From positions 1-60,317 of the forward strand of contig NZ_MWIO01000011.1 in NCBI RefSeq assembly GCF_004799035.1: a DNA stretch of 60,317 nucleotides, given 5' to 3'. Position numbers and translations under genes: made by a program. A model generated the notes under the pieces. That model did not search any database, was not told the origin of the DNA, and saw nothing but the letters and a program-made list of their open reading frames with translations. Below, in pieces: positions 37,483-48,187 of the stretch. How positions within the stretch are numbered: the first letter of the stretch is position 1; each line of letters starts with the position of its first letter. This DNA is from Rhodanobacter lindaniclasticus. Lineage in GTDB: Bacteria > Pseudomonadota > Gammaproteobacteria > Xanthomonadales > Rhodanobacteraceae.

Positions 37483-38214
37483 TCAGCCGCGCAAGCGCCT
37501 GGCGATCGCCTCGCGCGAGAACAGCGCAAAGCCCACGCCGAACACGAAACCGCCGATGTGCGCCCACCACACGTAGGCGCCGTAGCTGGGCCCGGCGTAG
37601 CTGAACAGCAATTGCAGCAGCACCCAGATGCCGATCAGCAGGAAGGCCGGCACGCGCACGAACTGCAGGTACAGGCCGAGCGGCAGCACCAGACCCAGGC
37701 GCGCGCGCGGGAACAGCGCCACGTAGGCGCCCACCACCGCCGAGACCGCGCCGCTGCAGCCGATGATCGGCAGGCGCACGCCGGCCAGCGACAACGCCCC
37801 GATCAGGTTGGCCACCACACCGCCGATGACGAACAGCACCAGGAAGCGCAGCGATCCCAGCGTGCGCTCGCCGGGCAGGCCAAAGATCACCAGGAACAGC
37901 AGGTTGCCCAGCAGGTGCAGCCAGGTGACGTGGATGAACAGCGCCGTGAACAGTCGCAGCAGCGCCGGGTCGGTCAGCTGCGGCAGCAGCGGTTCGTGCG
38001 CATCGAAGATGTTCGCCGGCACCGTGCCCCACTGCAGCAGCAGCGCGATGCGCTGCGGCGCGGGGATCATCGCCAGGCCGACGAAGCACACCACGCAGAC
38101 GCTGACCAGCAGCACGGTCGCCCAGTGCCAGCGCGGCCGGCGGCGCGTTTCCACATGGACAAACAAGGGCCATCCCTCCACTTCGCCCGCGCTGGCGCGG
38201 GACCCGGCCATCAT
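37483..38214 (-). CDS. Rhomboid family intramembrane serine protease
   Basis: Product of 243 aa with about six membrane helices. The catalytic dyad is readable: S154 in GCSG (GxSG) and H219 in AHIGGF; the conserved HxxxN of TM2 is H100/N104 in HLLGN. It belongs to the family that cleaves membrane proteins within the bilayer. Convergent with the amidotransferase gene (9 bases between stops). The exact start among the early ATG/GTG codons is uncertain. Confidence 0.9.
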   Translation of the reverse strand: MMAGSRASAGEVEGWPLFVHVETRRRPRWHWATVLLVSVCVVCFVGLAMIPAPQRIALLLQWGTVPANIFDAHEPLLPQLTDPALLRLFTALFIHVTWLHLLGNLLFLVIFGLPGERTLGSLRFLVLFVIGGVVANLIGALSLAGVRLPIIGCSGAVSAVVGAYVALFPRARLGLVLPLGLYLQFVRVPAFLLIGIWVLLQLLFSYAGPSYGAYVWWAHIGGFVFGVGFALFSREAIARRLRG

Positions 38215-38381
38215 AGGCGATCGCCACCGCCCGACCTTGACGCAGTGCGGCTTTCGACCACCGCGGCGGAAGGCCCCGCGCCGCTGGATCCATCGGGCGG
38301 CAGATCCCTGCGGGGCAGGCTTGCAGCGCCACCTCCGCGTGCTATGTTGCCCCTGCGCTTCGTGAGCACGGGGGTGACGTG

Positions 38382-39326
38382 ATGCGGATGGGCCTGGCGA
38401 TTGACGCGGCCTGCGACGTTTCGCAGGCGTTCCTTCACAAGCACGGTATCTCGGTGATGCCGATCACCGTCAAGGTGGACGGCGACACGTTCATGGATGA
38501 TCGCGAACCGGGCGACTTGCAGCGGTTCATCGCCCGTCGCCTGGGCAGCCGCAGCCACTCCGCCGAAACCGAGCCGTGCCCGGTGGCCGAGGTACAGAAG
38601 CTGTTCCTGGACAAGCTGGTGCTGGAGCAGGACTGCGTGTTCTGCCTGACCATCACCGCCACGCGCAGCCCGATCAATGCGCACGTCAACCAGGCCAGCT
38701 TCGCGATCCTGAAAAATTACCGCCAGGTGCGTGAGCAGGCCGGCACCCCTGGCCCGTTCATGATGCGGGTGATCGACACGCGCAACATCTTCGCCGGCGC
38801 CGCGCCGGTGATCGTCGAGGCGAGCCGGATGATCGCCGCCGGCGAGGCGCCCGCCGCGATCCGCGAGCGGCTGCTGTACGTCGCCGAACACTGCTATGGC
38901 TACATGTTGCCGCGCGACCTCTACTACCTGCGTGCCCGCGCCAAGAAGAAGAACGACCGCAGCGTCAGCCTGCTCACCGCGATGCTCGGCTCGGCGCTGG
39001 ACGTCAAGCCGATCCTGCGCTGCTTCCGCGGGGAAACCGGCCCGGTCGGCAAGGTGCGCGGGTTCGACCAGGGTGCCGAGGCGTTGTTCAACTACGCGGC
39101 CCGACGCGTGCGCGAGGGCCTGCTGGTGCCGGTGGTGTGCGTGAGTTACGGCGGCGACCTGGCCGTGCTGGATCAGTTGCCGGGCTATGCCGGCCTGCGC
39201 GAGGCCTGCGCGGAATGCGGCGTCGAGTTGATGGAGGCGCCGATGAGCATCACCGGCATGGTCAACGTGGGCGAGGGTGCGGTGACTCTTGGCCTGGCAG
39301 CGGAGGAGCACGACGCCGGTTTCTGA
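38382..39326 (+). CDS. DegV family protein (fatty-acid-binding fold)
   Basis: Product of 314 aa with the two-domain DegV pattern: N-terminal MGLAIDAACDVS strand, TxxSPINAHVNQA lipid-carboxylate loop (TATRSPIN) and C-terminal MSITGMVNVGEG block. DegV proteins bind a long-chain fatty acid; in Firmicutes (FakB) they present it to the kinase FakA, which is not in this window. Start at ATG 38382, preceded by GGGGTG; an adjacent GTG at 38379 is possible. Confidence 0.88.
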   Translation: MRMGLAIDAACDVSQAFLHKHGISVMPITVKVDGDTFMDDREPGDLQRFIARRLGSRSHSAETEPCPVAEVQKLFLDKLVLEQDCVFCLTITATRSPINAHVNQASFAILKNYRQVREQAGTPGPFMMRVIDTRNIFAGAAPVIVEASRMIAAGEAPAAIRERLLYVAEHCYGYMLPRDLYYLRARAKKKNDRSVSLLTAMLGSALDVKPILRCFRGETGPVGKVRGFDQGAEALFNYAARRVREGLLVPVVCVSYGGDLAVLDQLPGYAGLREACAECGVELMEAPMSITGMVNVGEGAVTLGLAAEEHDAGF

Positions 39327-39347
39327 AGCCGGCGGCCGCCGGGTCGG

Positions 39348-39962
39348 TCAGCGCAGCGCCTCGCGCGCGATCGGCGCAATCGCCTCCACCCACCGCGCAT
39401 ACTGCTCCGCCGAAGGATGCAGGCCGTCCCCGGCGACCAGTTCGGGGTGCCGGCGCGAGATCGGCGTGATGTCGACGAAACGGGCGCCGCGGCCTTCGGC
39501 CAGATCGCGCGCGCAGGCGTTGAAATCGTCCAGCTCGCGGGCGATCTGCGCGGGATCGCGGCCCTGTTCGCGGGCGAAGCGGGTAACGCCCCAGTCGGGG
39601 ATGGACACCACCAGCACCCGCCCGGCGCGATCGCCGGCCAGCGCGATGGCGCGCTTGAGCAGGGCACCGAACTGCACGGCGTATTCGTCGAGACCGCGGC
39701 CGCGGTACTGGTTGTTGACGCCGATCTGCAGGGTCACCAGATCGTGCGCGGGTAGCAGGGCCGCCGCGTCCATGCCTTGCGCCAGCTCGTCGGTGGTCCA
39801 GCCGGTGACGGCCACGATTTGCGGTTCGCCCACGTCCACCCCGGCTTGCCGCAGGCGCTGCGCCAGCAGCGCCGGCCAGCGCTCCGCGGCGGTTACGGCC
39901 TCACCGATGGTGTAGGAGTCGCCGAGTGCGAGAAGGCGCAGCGGCGATGGCGCGGCGGTCAT
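39348..39962 (-). CDS. SGNH/GDSL hydrolase (arylesterase/thioesterase I-like)
   Basis: Product of 204 aa. Block I GDSYTIGEA gives the nucleophile S16; block III GVNNQY and block V DGLHPS (Asp/His) are present. It lacks a signal peptide, unlike TesA of E. coli, so a cytosolic esterase is more likely; the substrate is unknown. It lies 10 bases downstream of nothing on its strand except the aminotransferase stop that precedes it on the coordinate axis, and is probably expressed as its own or a two-gene unit. Confidence 0.82.
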   Translation of the reverse strand: MTAAPSPLRLLALGDSYTIGEAVTAAERWPALLAQRLRQAGVDVGEPQIVAVTGWTTDELAQGMDAAALLPAHDLVTLQIGVNNQYRGRGLDEYAVQFGALLKRAIALAGDRAGRVLVVSIPDWGVTRFAREQGRDPAQIARELDDFNACARDLAEGRGARFVDITPISRRHPELVAGDGLHPSAEQYARWVEAIAPIAREALR

Positions 39963-39972
39963 CCGGCCCGGC

Positions 39973-41217
39973 TCAGGCCGCGACGACGGCGGTGTCCGCC
40001 TGTTCGCGCGCCATCCGTTGCAATACGCGTTCGATCCGCACGAACACCTCGCGCAACTGCGCCGGCGGCGGCAGCAGGGTCAGCCGGAAATGGCGGCTGC
40101 GCGGCACGTTGAAGCTGCTGCCGGGCACCACCAGCACCGATTCCTCCTCGAGCAGGCGCAGGGCGAAGGATTCGTCGTCGAACTGCGGAATGCGTTCGGC
40201 GCGCACCGCGGGGAACGCATACAACGCGCCGGCCGGCGCCACCAGTTCGAGGTGTTCGCTGGCGGCGACCCCGCGCAACACCGCCTCGCGTGCCTCGTGC
40301 AGGCGCCCGCCCGGCGCGGTCAGCGCGTCGATCGTCGGCGCGTCCTGCAGGGCGGGCAGCACCGCCCATTGTGCGGTCACGTTGGCGCACAGGCGCAACG
40401 CAGCCAGCAGCTGCAGTGCATCGCGGTACACGGCCGTTCCCGCGGGTGCGCCGGACAGGCTCATCCAGCCCACGCGATAGCCGCAGGCGCGGTGCACCTT
40501 GCTGAGTCCGCCGAAGCTCAGGCAGGGCAGCTCGCCGGCGATTTCCGCCAGCGGCTGGAAGCGCGCGCCGTCGTAAAGGATCTCGTCGTAGATCTCGTCG
40601 GCGAGCAGCAGCAGGCCGTGTCGCGCGGCGACCTCCGCCAGTCGCTGCAGCAGCTCGCGCGGATACACCGCGCCGGTCGGATTGTTCGGGTTGATCAGCA
40701 CCAGCGCGCGGGTTCGCGGGGTGACCAGCGCCTCCAGCTCGTCCGGGTCGGGCAGGTGGCCGCGGCTGGCCGGGCAGCGGTAGTACCGCGGTTGCCCGCC
40801 GTTGAGGATGGTGGCCGCGCTCCACAGCGGGTAATCCGGGCTGGGCAGCAGCACCTCGTCGCCGGGCTGCAGCAGGGCGCGCAAGGCCAGGTCGATCAGT
40901 TCGCTGACCCCGTTGCCGATGAAGATGCGCTCGGGCTGCACGTGGCGCGCGCCACGGCCGCGTTGCTGCGCGGCGATCGCCTCGCGCGCCGCTTCCAGCC
41001 CCTGTTCGTGGCCGTAGGCGTCGCTCTCGTGCAGGTGGCTGGCGATGGCTTCGCGCAGGTGTGCCGGCGCCTCGAAGCCGTAGCGGCCCGGGTTGCCGAT
41101 GTTCAGCTTGATGATGTCGTGCCCGGCGGATTCGAGCTCGCGGGCGCGCCGGGTCAGCGCGCCGCGGATCTCGTAGCGCACGTCTGCCAGGTGCGCACTG
41201 GGGATGATCGGAGCCAA
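39973..41217 (-). CDS. PLP-dependent aminotransferase, AlaA-like
   Basis: Fold-type I aminotransferase of about 414 aa. The conserved N-terminal VRYEIRGAL, LNIGNPG, INPNNPTGAVYP and the PLP lysine in SKVHRACGYRVGW identify the AlaA/AlaT group, which makes alanine from pyruvate and glutamate. No ATG lies near the expected start; I chose the TTG at 41217 because AAGGA sits nine bases upstream and it gives the normal number of residues before VRYEIRG. A longer start at 41373 would add 52 unmatched residues. Divergent from rsgA. Confidence 0.85.
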   Translation of the reverse strand: MAPIIPSAHLADVRYEIRGALTRRARELESAGHDIIKLNIGNPGRYGFEAPAHLREAIASHLHESDAYGHEQGLEAAREAIAAQQRGRGARHVQPERIFIGNGVSELIDLALRALLQPGDEVLLPSPDYPLWSAATILNGGQPRYYRCPASRGHLPDPDELEALVTPRTRALVLINPNNPTGAVYPRELLQRLAEVAARHGLLLLADEIYDEILYDGARFQPLAEIAGELPCLSFGGLSKVHRACGYRVGWMSLSGAPAGTAVYRDALQLLAALRLCANVTAQWAVLPALQDAPTIDALTAPGGRLHEAREAVLRGVAASEHLELVAPAGALYAFPAVRAERIPQFDDESFALRLLEEESVLVVPGSSFNVPRSRHFRLTLLPPPAQLREVFVRIERVLQRMAREQADTAVVAA

Positions 41218-41381
41218 CGCCTGGGTTCCTTCGTTGTGGGAATCGGCGCACGCGCCGGTCACGTGGATGCTAGCAGCGTGATGCAGTGCAGCGCGAGTCG
41301 ACCGCGAGGCAGCGGGCGGGCCATCGTCGGGTCGTGGCCGGGCAAGGCATAATCGCCCCACCATGCCAGGCAAGTCTCGCC

Positions 41382-42437
41382 ATGAGTGATGTCGAAACGA
41401 TCGAGCGGCTGCGGCATATCGGCTGGCGCGGCGACAACCTGCCGGTTGACGGCCTGCGCCTGGCGCGGGTGGTGGCGCAGCATCGCGCCGGCTATGAACT
41501 GCACGATGGCCACGCGCTGTTCGGCGCGCAGCCGGATGGTCGCTTCCTCAGGCGCGGCATCGACCCCGCCGAGCGGCCGGTGGTGGGCGATTTCGTGGAA
41601 GTGGCCGACGGCACGCCCCCGCACATCGTCACCGTGGGCGAGCGCCGCAGCATCTTGTCGCGCGCCGCCGCCGGCGAGCGCTACGAGCGCCAGCTGATCG
41701 CCACCAACATCGACTACGTGCTGGTGCTGACCGGGCTGGACGGCGATTTCAACCCCGCCCGCATCGAGCGTTATCTCTTGCTGACCGAGGGTTCTGGCGC
41801 GCAGCCGGTGGTACTGCTGAGCAAGCTGGACAAGTGCGAGGATGCGGCGCTGAAAATCGCCGCCCTGCGCGAGCGCCTGCCGCAGGGCACGCCGATCCAC
41901 GCCATCAACTGCAAGGACCCCGCCAGCACTCAGGAGCTGGCGCGCTACCTGCAGCCGGGCGACAGCGCCGTGCTGGTGGGCTCCTCCGGCGCCGGCAAAT
42001 CGACGTTGACGAATACCTTGTTCGGCACCGCGACCATGGCCACCGCCGCCGTGCGCAGCCACGACAGCCGCGGTCGCCACACCACCACCCATCGCGCGCT
42101 GCTGCAGTTGCCCTCGGGCGGTTGCCTGATCGACACCCCCGGCATGCGCGAGCTGAAGCTCACCGGCGAGGAGCAGCTCGACCTGTTCGCCGATATCGAG
42201 GCGCTCGCCGAGCAGTGTCGCTTCGCCGATTGCGGCCACGGCAGCGAGCCGGGCTGCGCGGTGCAGATGGCGCTGGACACCGGCGAACTGAGCGCCGAAC
42301 GCTGGCGCAACTACCTCAAGCTGCACGACGAACGCGAAGAGCAGGCGGCCACCCTCGAGGCGCGGTTGCGCCGCCAGCGCGGCGGCCGACCGATCGAGGC
42401 GCCGCGCGGTCATCGCTCCAAACGCGAGCGGGAGTAG
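41382..42437 (+). CDS. rsgA: Ribosome small subunit-dependent GTPase RsgA
   Basis: Product of 351 aa with OB-fold domain, circularly permuted GTPase and zinc domain. G1 is GSSGAGKST (200-208), G4-type NxxD is the earlier SKLDKC, and zinc ligands are in CRFADCGHGSEPGC. It checks maturation of the 30S subunit. Start ATG at 41382 fits the family; an in-frame extension to 41286 does not. Confidence 0.95.
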   Translation: MSDVETIERLRHIGWRGDNLPVDGLRLARVVAQHRAGYELHDGHALFGAQPDGRFLRRGIDPAERPVVGDFVEVADGTPPHIVTVGERRSILSRAAAGERYERQLIATNIDYVLVLTGLDGDFNPARIERYLLLTEGSGAQPVVLLSKLDKCEDAALKIAALRERLPQGTPIHAINCKDPASTQELARYLQPGDSAVLVGSSGAGKSTLTNTLFGTATMATAAVRSHDSRGRHTTTHRALLQLPSGGCLIDTPGMRELKLTGEEQLDLFADIEALAEQCRFADCGHGSEPGCAVQMALDTGELSAERWRNYLKLHDEREEQAATLEARLRRQRGGRPIEAPRGHRSKRERE

Positions 42438-42582
42438 GCGCGCGCGTTGCCTTGCAAAGGCGCAGGGACGCCGCTACCGTCGCGGCCATGTCCGTTCCCG
42501 ACTCGCGCGCGTCGCGCACCCCGATGAGCACCCTTCTTTCAGGCAAGCAGGCCATGCCGCGGCGGCACGCCGTCGCGCGTCC

Positions 42583-44193
42583 ATGACGCCGCCGACCGCG
42601 GGCCAACTGGAGGCGTACTGGCAGCGCGCCCGGCGCTGTCTGGATGCCGGCGACATGCGCGCGGCGACCGTCGAACTCGAGGCCATCGTGACGCTCGATC
42701 CGCATCAGCCGATGGCCTGGCTGACCCTGGCGCGCCTGGCCGTCGCGCAGCAGCGTTGCCGGGCGGCCATCGAGCATTTGCGCAACGCCGCTGCGGCGGT
42801 GCGCGAGGCGGGCCAGTGGCAGCTGCTGGCCGACGTGGCCCTGCAGCTGGAAGGACTGGGTGAATCGTTGCTGGCGGTGCAACTGATCCAGGCCGCCGGG
42901 GCGGAGCATCCACAGGTGCTGGCCGCCGCCGACCGACTCGCCCAGTGCCTGGGCCAGGCCAATGTGCACGACGACGCGCTGCGTTTCCTCGATGCCGCGC
43001 TGGCCCGTGGCGAGCCGACGCCGAGGCTGTCCTACATGCGCGCGACCACCTTGCGCCATCTCGGCCGCAAGGCCGAGGCCACGGCCGAGTACCAGCGTTG
43101 TCTGCAGCTTGCGCCGGACTCCGCGATGGCGATGCTGATGCTGGCCCAGCACGACCGCGCGGCCGATGCCCCGGCGCAACTGGAACGGATTCGCCACGCC
43201 TTGCAGCGCCTGCCGCCGCAGGATCACGTGAACGCGGCCACGCTGTACTACGCCTTGTTCATCCATCTCGATGCGGCCGGGGACACCCGCGGCGCGTGGG
43301 AGGCGATGGCCCGGGGGGCGGCGATCAAGCGCCGCAGCCTGCCGTGGCAACCCGCGCGCGAGGAGGAACGGGTGGCCGCGATCCGTGCGCTTTGCCGGCG
43401 CGCCTTCCTCGATCCGGTGGCGCCTGCCGCGGACGCCGCCCACGTGCCGATCTTCATCGTGGGCCAGCCGCGCACCGGCACGACGGTGCTCGAGCGCATC
43501 CTGGGCAACCACAGCCAGGTTGCCTCGGCCGGCGAGCTCAACGATTTCCACCTGCAGTTGTGCTGGCAGGCCGACAAGCTGGTCGAGCACGTGGATCCGG
43601 TGCTGTTGCGTGCGTGCGGGGAGCTCGACTTTGGCGCGATCGGGCGCGGCTACCTGCAGCGTACCGCCTGGCGTGCGCGCGACCGGCGTTTCCTGATCGA
43701 CAAGCTGCCGGTCAACTTCTGGTATGCCGGCCTGATCCACAAGGCCATGCCGGCGGCGCGCATCGTCTGCCTTGTGCGGGATCCGCTGGACACCTGTTTC
43801 TCCAACCTGAAGGAGCTGTTTGCGGGGAACGCCTACCCGTACAGCTACGACCCGCTGGAGGCGGCGGCGCAACACCGGCGTTTCCGGCAGATGCTGCAGT
43901 ACTGGGACGAGGTGCTGCCCGGCGTGGTGCTGACCGTGCGCTATGAGGACCTGGTGCGCGACCCCGAGCCGGTGGCGCGTCGCGTGATGGAGCATTGCGG
44001 CTTGCCGTTCGAGCCCGAGTGCGTGGACCTGCTGCGCAACCGGTCGCCTTCGGCGACGGCCAGCAGCTCGCAGGTGCGCGAGCCGCTGCACGTGCGCGGC
44101 ATCGGTGCCTGGCGCCGCTACGCGCAACCGCTGGAGGAGGCACGCGCCTGGCTGGCCGCACGACTGCCGCCGGACGCCTTCGTCGACGGGTGA
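42583..44193 (+). CDS. TPR-repeat sulfotransferase family protein
   Basis: Product of 536 aa. Residues ~1-250 consist of about five to six TPR-like helical repeats (for example AAIEHLRNAAAAVREAG, RKAEATAEYQRCLQLAP). Residues ~285-520 are a sulfotransferase domain with the PAPS 5'-phosphosulfate loop GQPRTGTT (294-301) and 3'-phosphate segment CLVRDPLDTCFSN. No signal peptide. The acceptor is unknown: such proteins in proteobacteria include candidates for sulfating peptides or polysaccharides. It stands before a QEGLA-motif gene on the same strand. Confidence 0.88.
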   Translation: MTPPTAGQLEAYWQRARRCLDAGDMRAATVELEAIVTLDPHQPMAWLTLARLAVAQQRCRAAIEHLRNAAAAVREAGQWQLLADVALQLEGLGESLLAVQLIQAAGAEHPQVLAAADRLAQCLGQANVHDDALRFLDAALARGEPTPRLSYMRATTLRHLGRKAEATAEYQRCLQLAPDSAMAMLMLAQHDRAADAPAQLERIRHALQRLPPQDHVNAATLYYALFIHLDAAGDTRGAWEAMARGAAIKRRSLPWQPAREEERVAAIRALCRRAFLDPVAPAADAAHVPIFIVGQPRTGTTVLERILGNHSQVASAGELNDFHLQLCWQADKLVEHVDPVLLRACGELDFGAIGRGYLQRTAWRARDRRFLIDKLPVNFWYAGLIHKAMPAARIVCLVRDPLDTCFSNLKELFAGNAYPYSYDPLEAAAQHRRFRQMLQYWDEVLPGVVLTVRYEDLVRDPEPVARRVMEHCGLPFEPECVDLLRNRSPSATASSSQVREPLHVRGIGAWRRYAQPLEEARAWLAARLPPDAFVDG

Positions 44194-44351
44194 ACCCGGC
44201 GCCATGCGCCGTCGCTTGCCCGCCCTTGCGGCGGCGTATAGCCTGCTGCCCATGATGTCTCTTCGGCCGACCGGCGGAAGGCCAGCGAGGGCATGGGGTC
44301 GATGAAGGCGGGCAAGGGCAACGGGGATGCACCGGTCGCGTGGCGGGCTCG

Positions 44352-45647
44352 ATGCCTGCGCTGCGGGCCGCCGTCGTGAATGTGGCCATCGACCCGGAGC
44401 TGCAGCGCTACGCGGCGCTGGACCAGCGCTTGCTGGCGGCCGTGCGTGGCATCCACATCCTGTCGACGGTGGCATGGCCGGCGTCGCTGGAAAACCGCAT
44501 GATCGAGGCCTACGGCCAGGGCCGTTTCAGCCTGCCCGCGGTGTCCTACCAGGTGCCCGAGCTGGCGGCGGCGCGCGCCGAGCTGGCGGCAATCGAGGCA
44601 GCGGCGGTGGAGGTCGGTGCGGGCGATCCGCTGGGCGAGTACCTGCGCCGCACCGCCGAGTCGTGGCAGGTCGCCGCGCAGATGCTCGAGGCGGTGGGTA
44701 CGGCCGGCGTGACCGCGCCGTCGATCGCGTTGTACGGCAAGCCGGACGATCGCATCCCCGGCAGCCAGCGCAGCAACCTGGATGCGGCGCGCTATTTCGT
44801 CGAGTTGTCCGACGAGCTGGGTGCCGATCTGCTCGCAGACGATGGCGGCGGCATCGACGCCGAGGTGCTGCGCGCGGCGCTGGCCGAGACGCTGGATGTC
44901 TTCTTCGGCGACGACATGATCCGCGTCGAGGTCGATCCCGAGCTCACCGCCAAGGCCGCGGCCGGCGCCACCCGCATCCGCTTGCGCGGCGGCGTCAGCT
45001 TCAGCCAGTACGATCATCACCAGTTGCTGGCGCACGAGGCCTTCGTGCACTCGCTGACCGCGCTGAACGGGCGGCGCCAGCCGCTGCTGGCGTCGCTGGG
45101 GCGCACCTCGCCGCGGGTCACCGCCACCCAGGAAGGGCTGGCGGTGTTCGCCGAGCTGATCTCCGGCGCGATCGACATCGCCCGGCTCAAGCGCATCAGC
45201 CTGCGCATCGTGGCGATCGACATGGCGCTGGGCGGCGCCGATTTCGTCGAGGTCTACCGCTACTTCCACGCGCGCGGGCAGAGCGTGGCCGACAGCTTCC
45301 ACTCGGCGCAGCGGGTGTTCCGCGGCGTGCCGCCGGGCGGTGGCGCGGTGTTCGCCAAGGACAACGTCTACCTGTCCGGCCTGCTCACCGTGCACACGTT
45401 CTTCCGCTGGGCCTTGCGCCAGCGCCGGCTGGACCTGCTGCGCTACCTGTTCGCCGGCAAGCTGGCGCTGCACGACGTGATCAGCCTGCAGCCGCATTTC
45501 GCCTCCGGCGCGATCCTGCCGCCGCGCTGGCTGCCGCCGTGGATGCAGCACGTGCACGGGCTGGCCGGCAAGCTGGCGTTCTCGGTCTTCATCAACGGCA
45601 TCCACATGGATCGGGTGCGCGAGGACGACCTGCTGCCGGGTGCGTGA
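44352..45647 (+). CDS. QEGLA-motif protein (DUF1704/MATCAP-like putative metallopeptidase)
   Basis: Product of 431 aa of the group formerly called flavohaemoglobin expression-modulating QEGLA motif proteins (DUF1704), related to MATCAP-type gluzincins. Readable metal-site residues: H228, E229 and H233 in AHEAFVH, and QEGLA at 260-264 whose Glu would be the third ligand. No signal peptide or membrane segment. ATG at 44352 chosen; a GTG at 44340 is also possible. Confidence 0.86.
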   Translation: MPALRAAVVNVAIDPELQRYAALDQRLLAAVRGIHILSTVAWPASLENRMIEAYGQGRFSLPAVSYQVPELAAARAELAAIEAAAVEVGAGDPLGEYLRRTAESWQVAAQMLEAVGTAGVTAPSIALYGKPDDRIPGSQRSNLDAARYFVELSDELGADLLADDGGGIDAEVLRAALAETLDVFFGDDMIRVEVDPELTAKAAAGATRIRLRGGVSFSQYDHHQLLAHEAFVHSLTALNGRRQPLLASLGRTSPRVTATQEGLAVFAELISGAIDIARLKRISLRIVAIDMALGGADFVEVYRYFHARGQSVADSFHSAQRVFRGVPPGGGAVFAKDNVYLSGLLTVHTFFRWALRQRRLDLLRYLFAGKLALHDVISLQPHFASGAILPPRWLPPWMQHVHGLAGKLAFSVFINGIHMDRVREDDLLPGA

Positions 45648-45750
45648 TGGTGCCGCGCACGGGCCAGCGACGCAGGCCCAGGTGCTAACATTCTCGCCAG
45701 CCATCCACGCTCGCGCGATGGCGCCCACTCACTGGAAAAAAGCCCTTCCC

Positions 45751-48042
<2,292 letters not shown>

Positions 48043-48187
48043 GCGGCCCCGGCAGCCCATGCGCCGGCGCACGGATCGTCCATTGGCGGCGGCTCGGGCT
48101 TAGCGGCTAAACTCACGTGTTGTCGCGCCGCGACCCCGGCGGCGCGAACCTTTTGCAGGCCCGCCCGACGGTGCCGTGGAGAATCTC

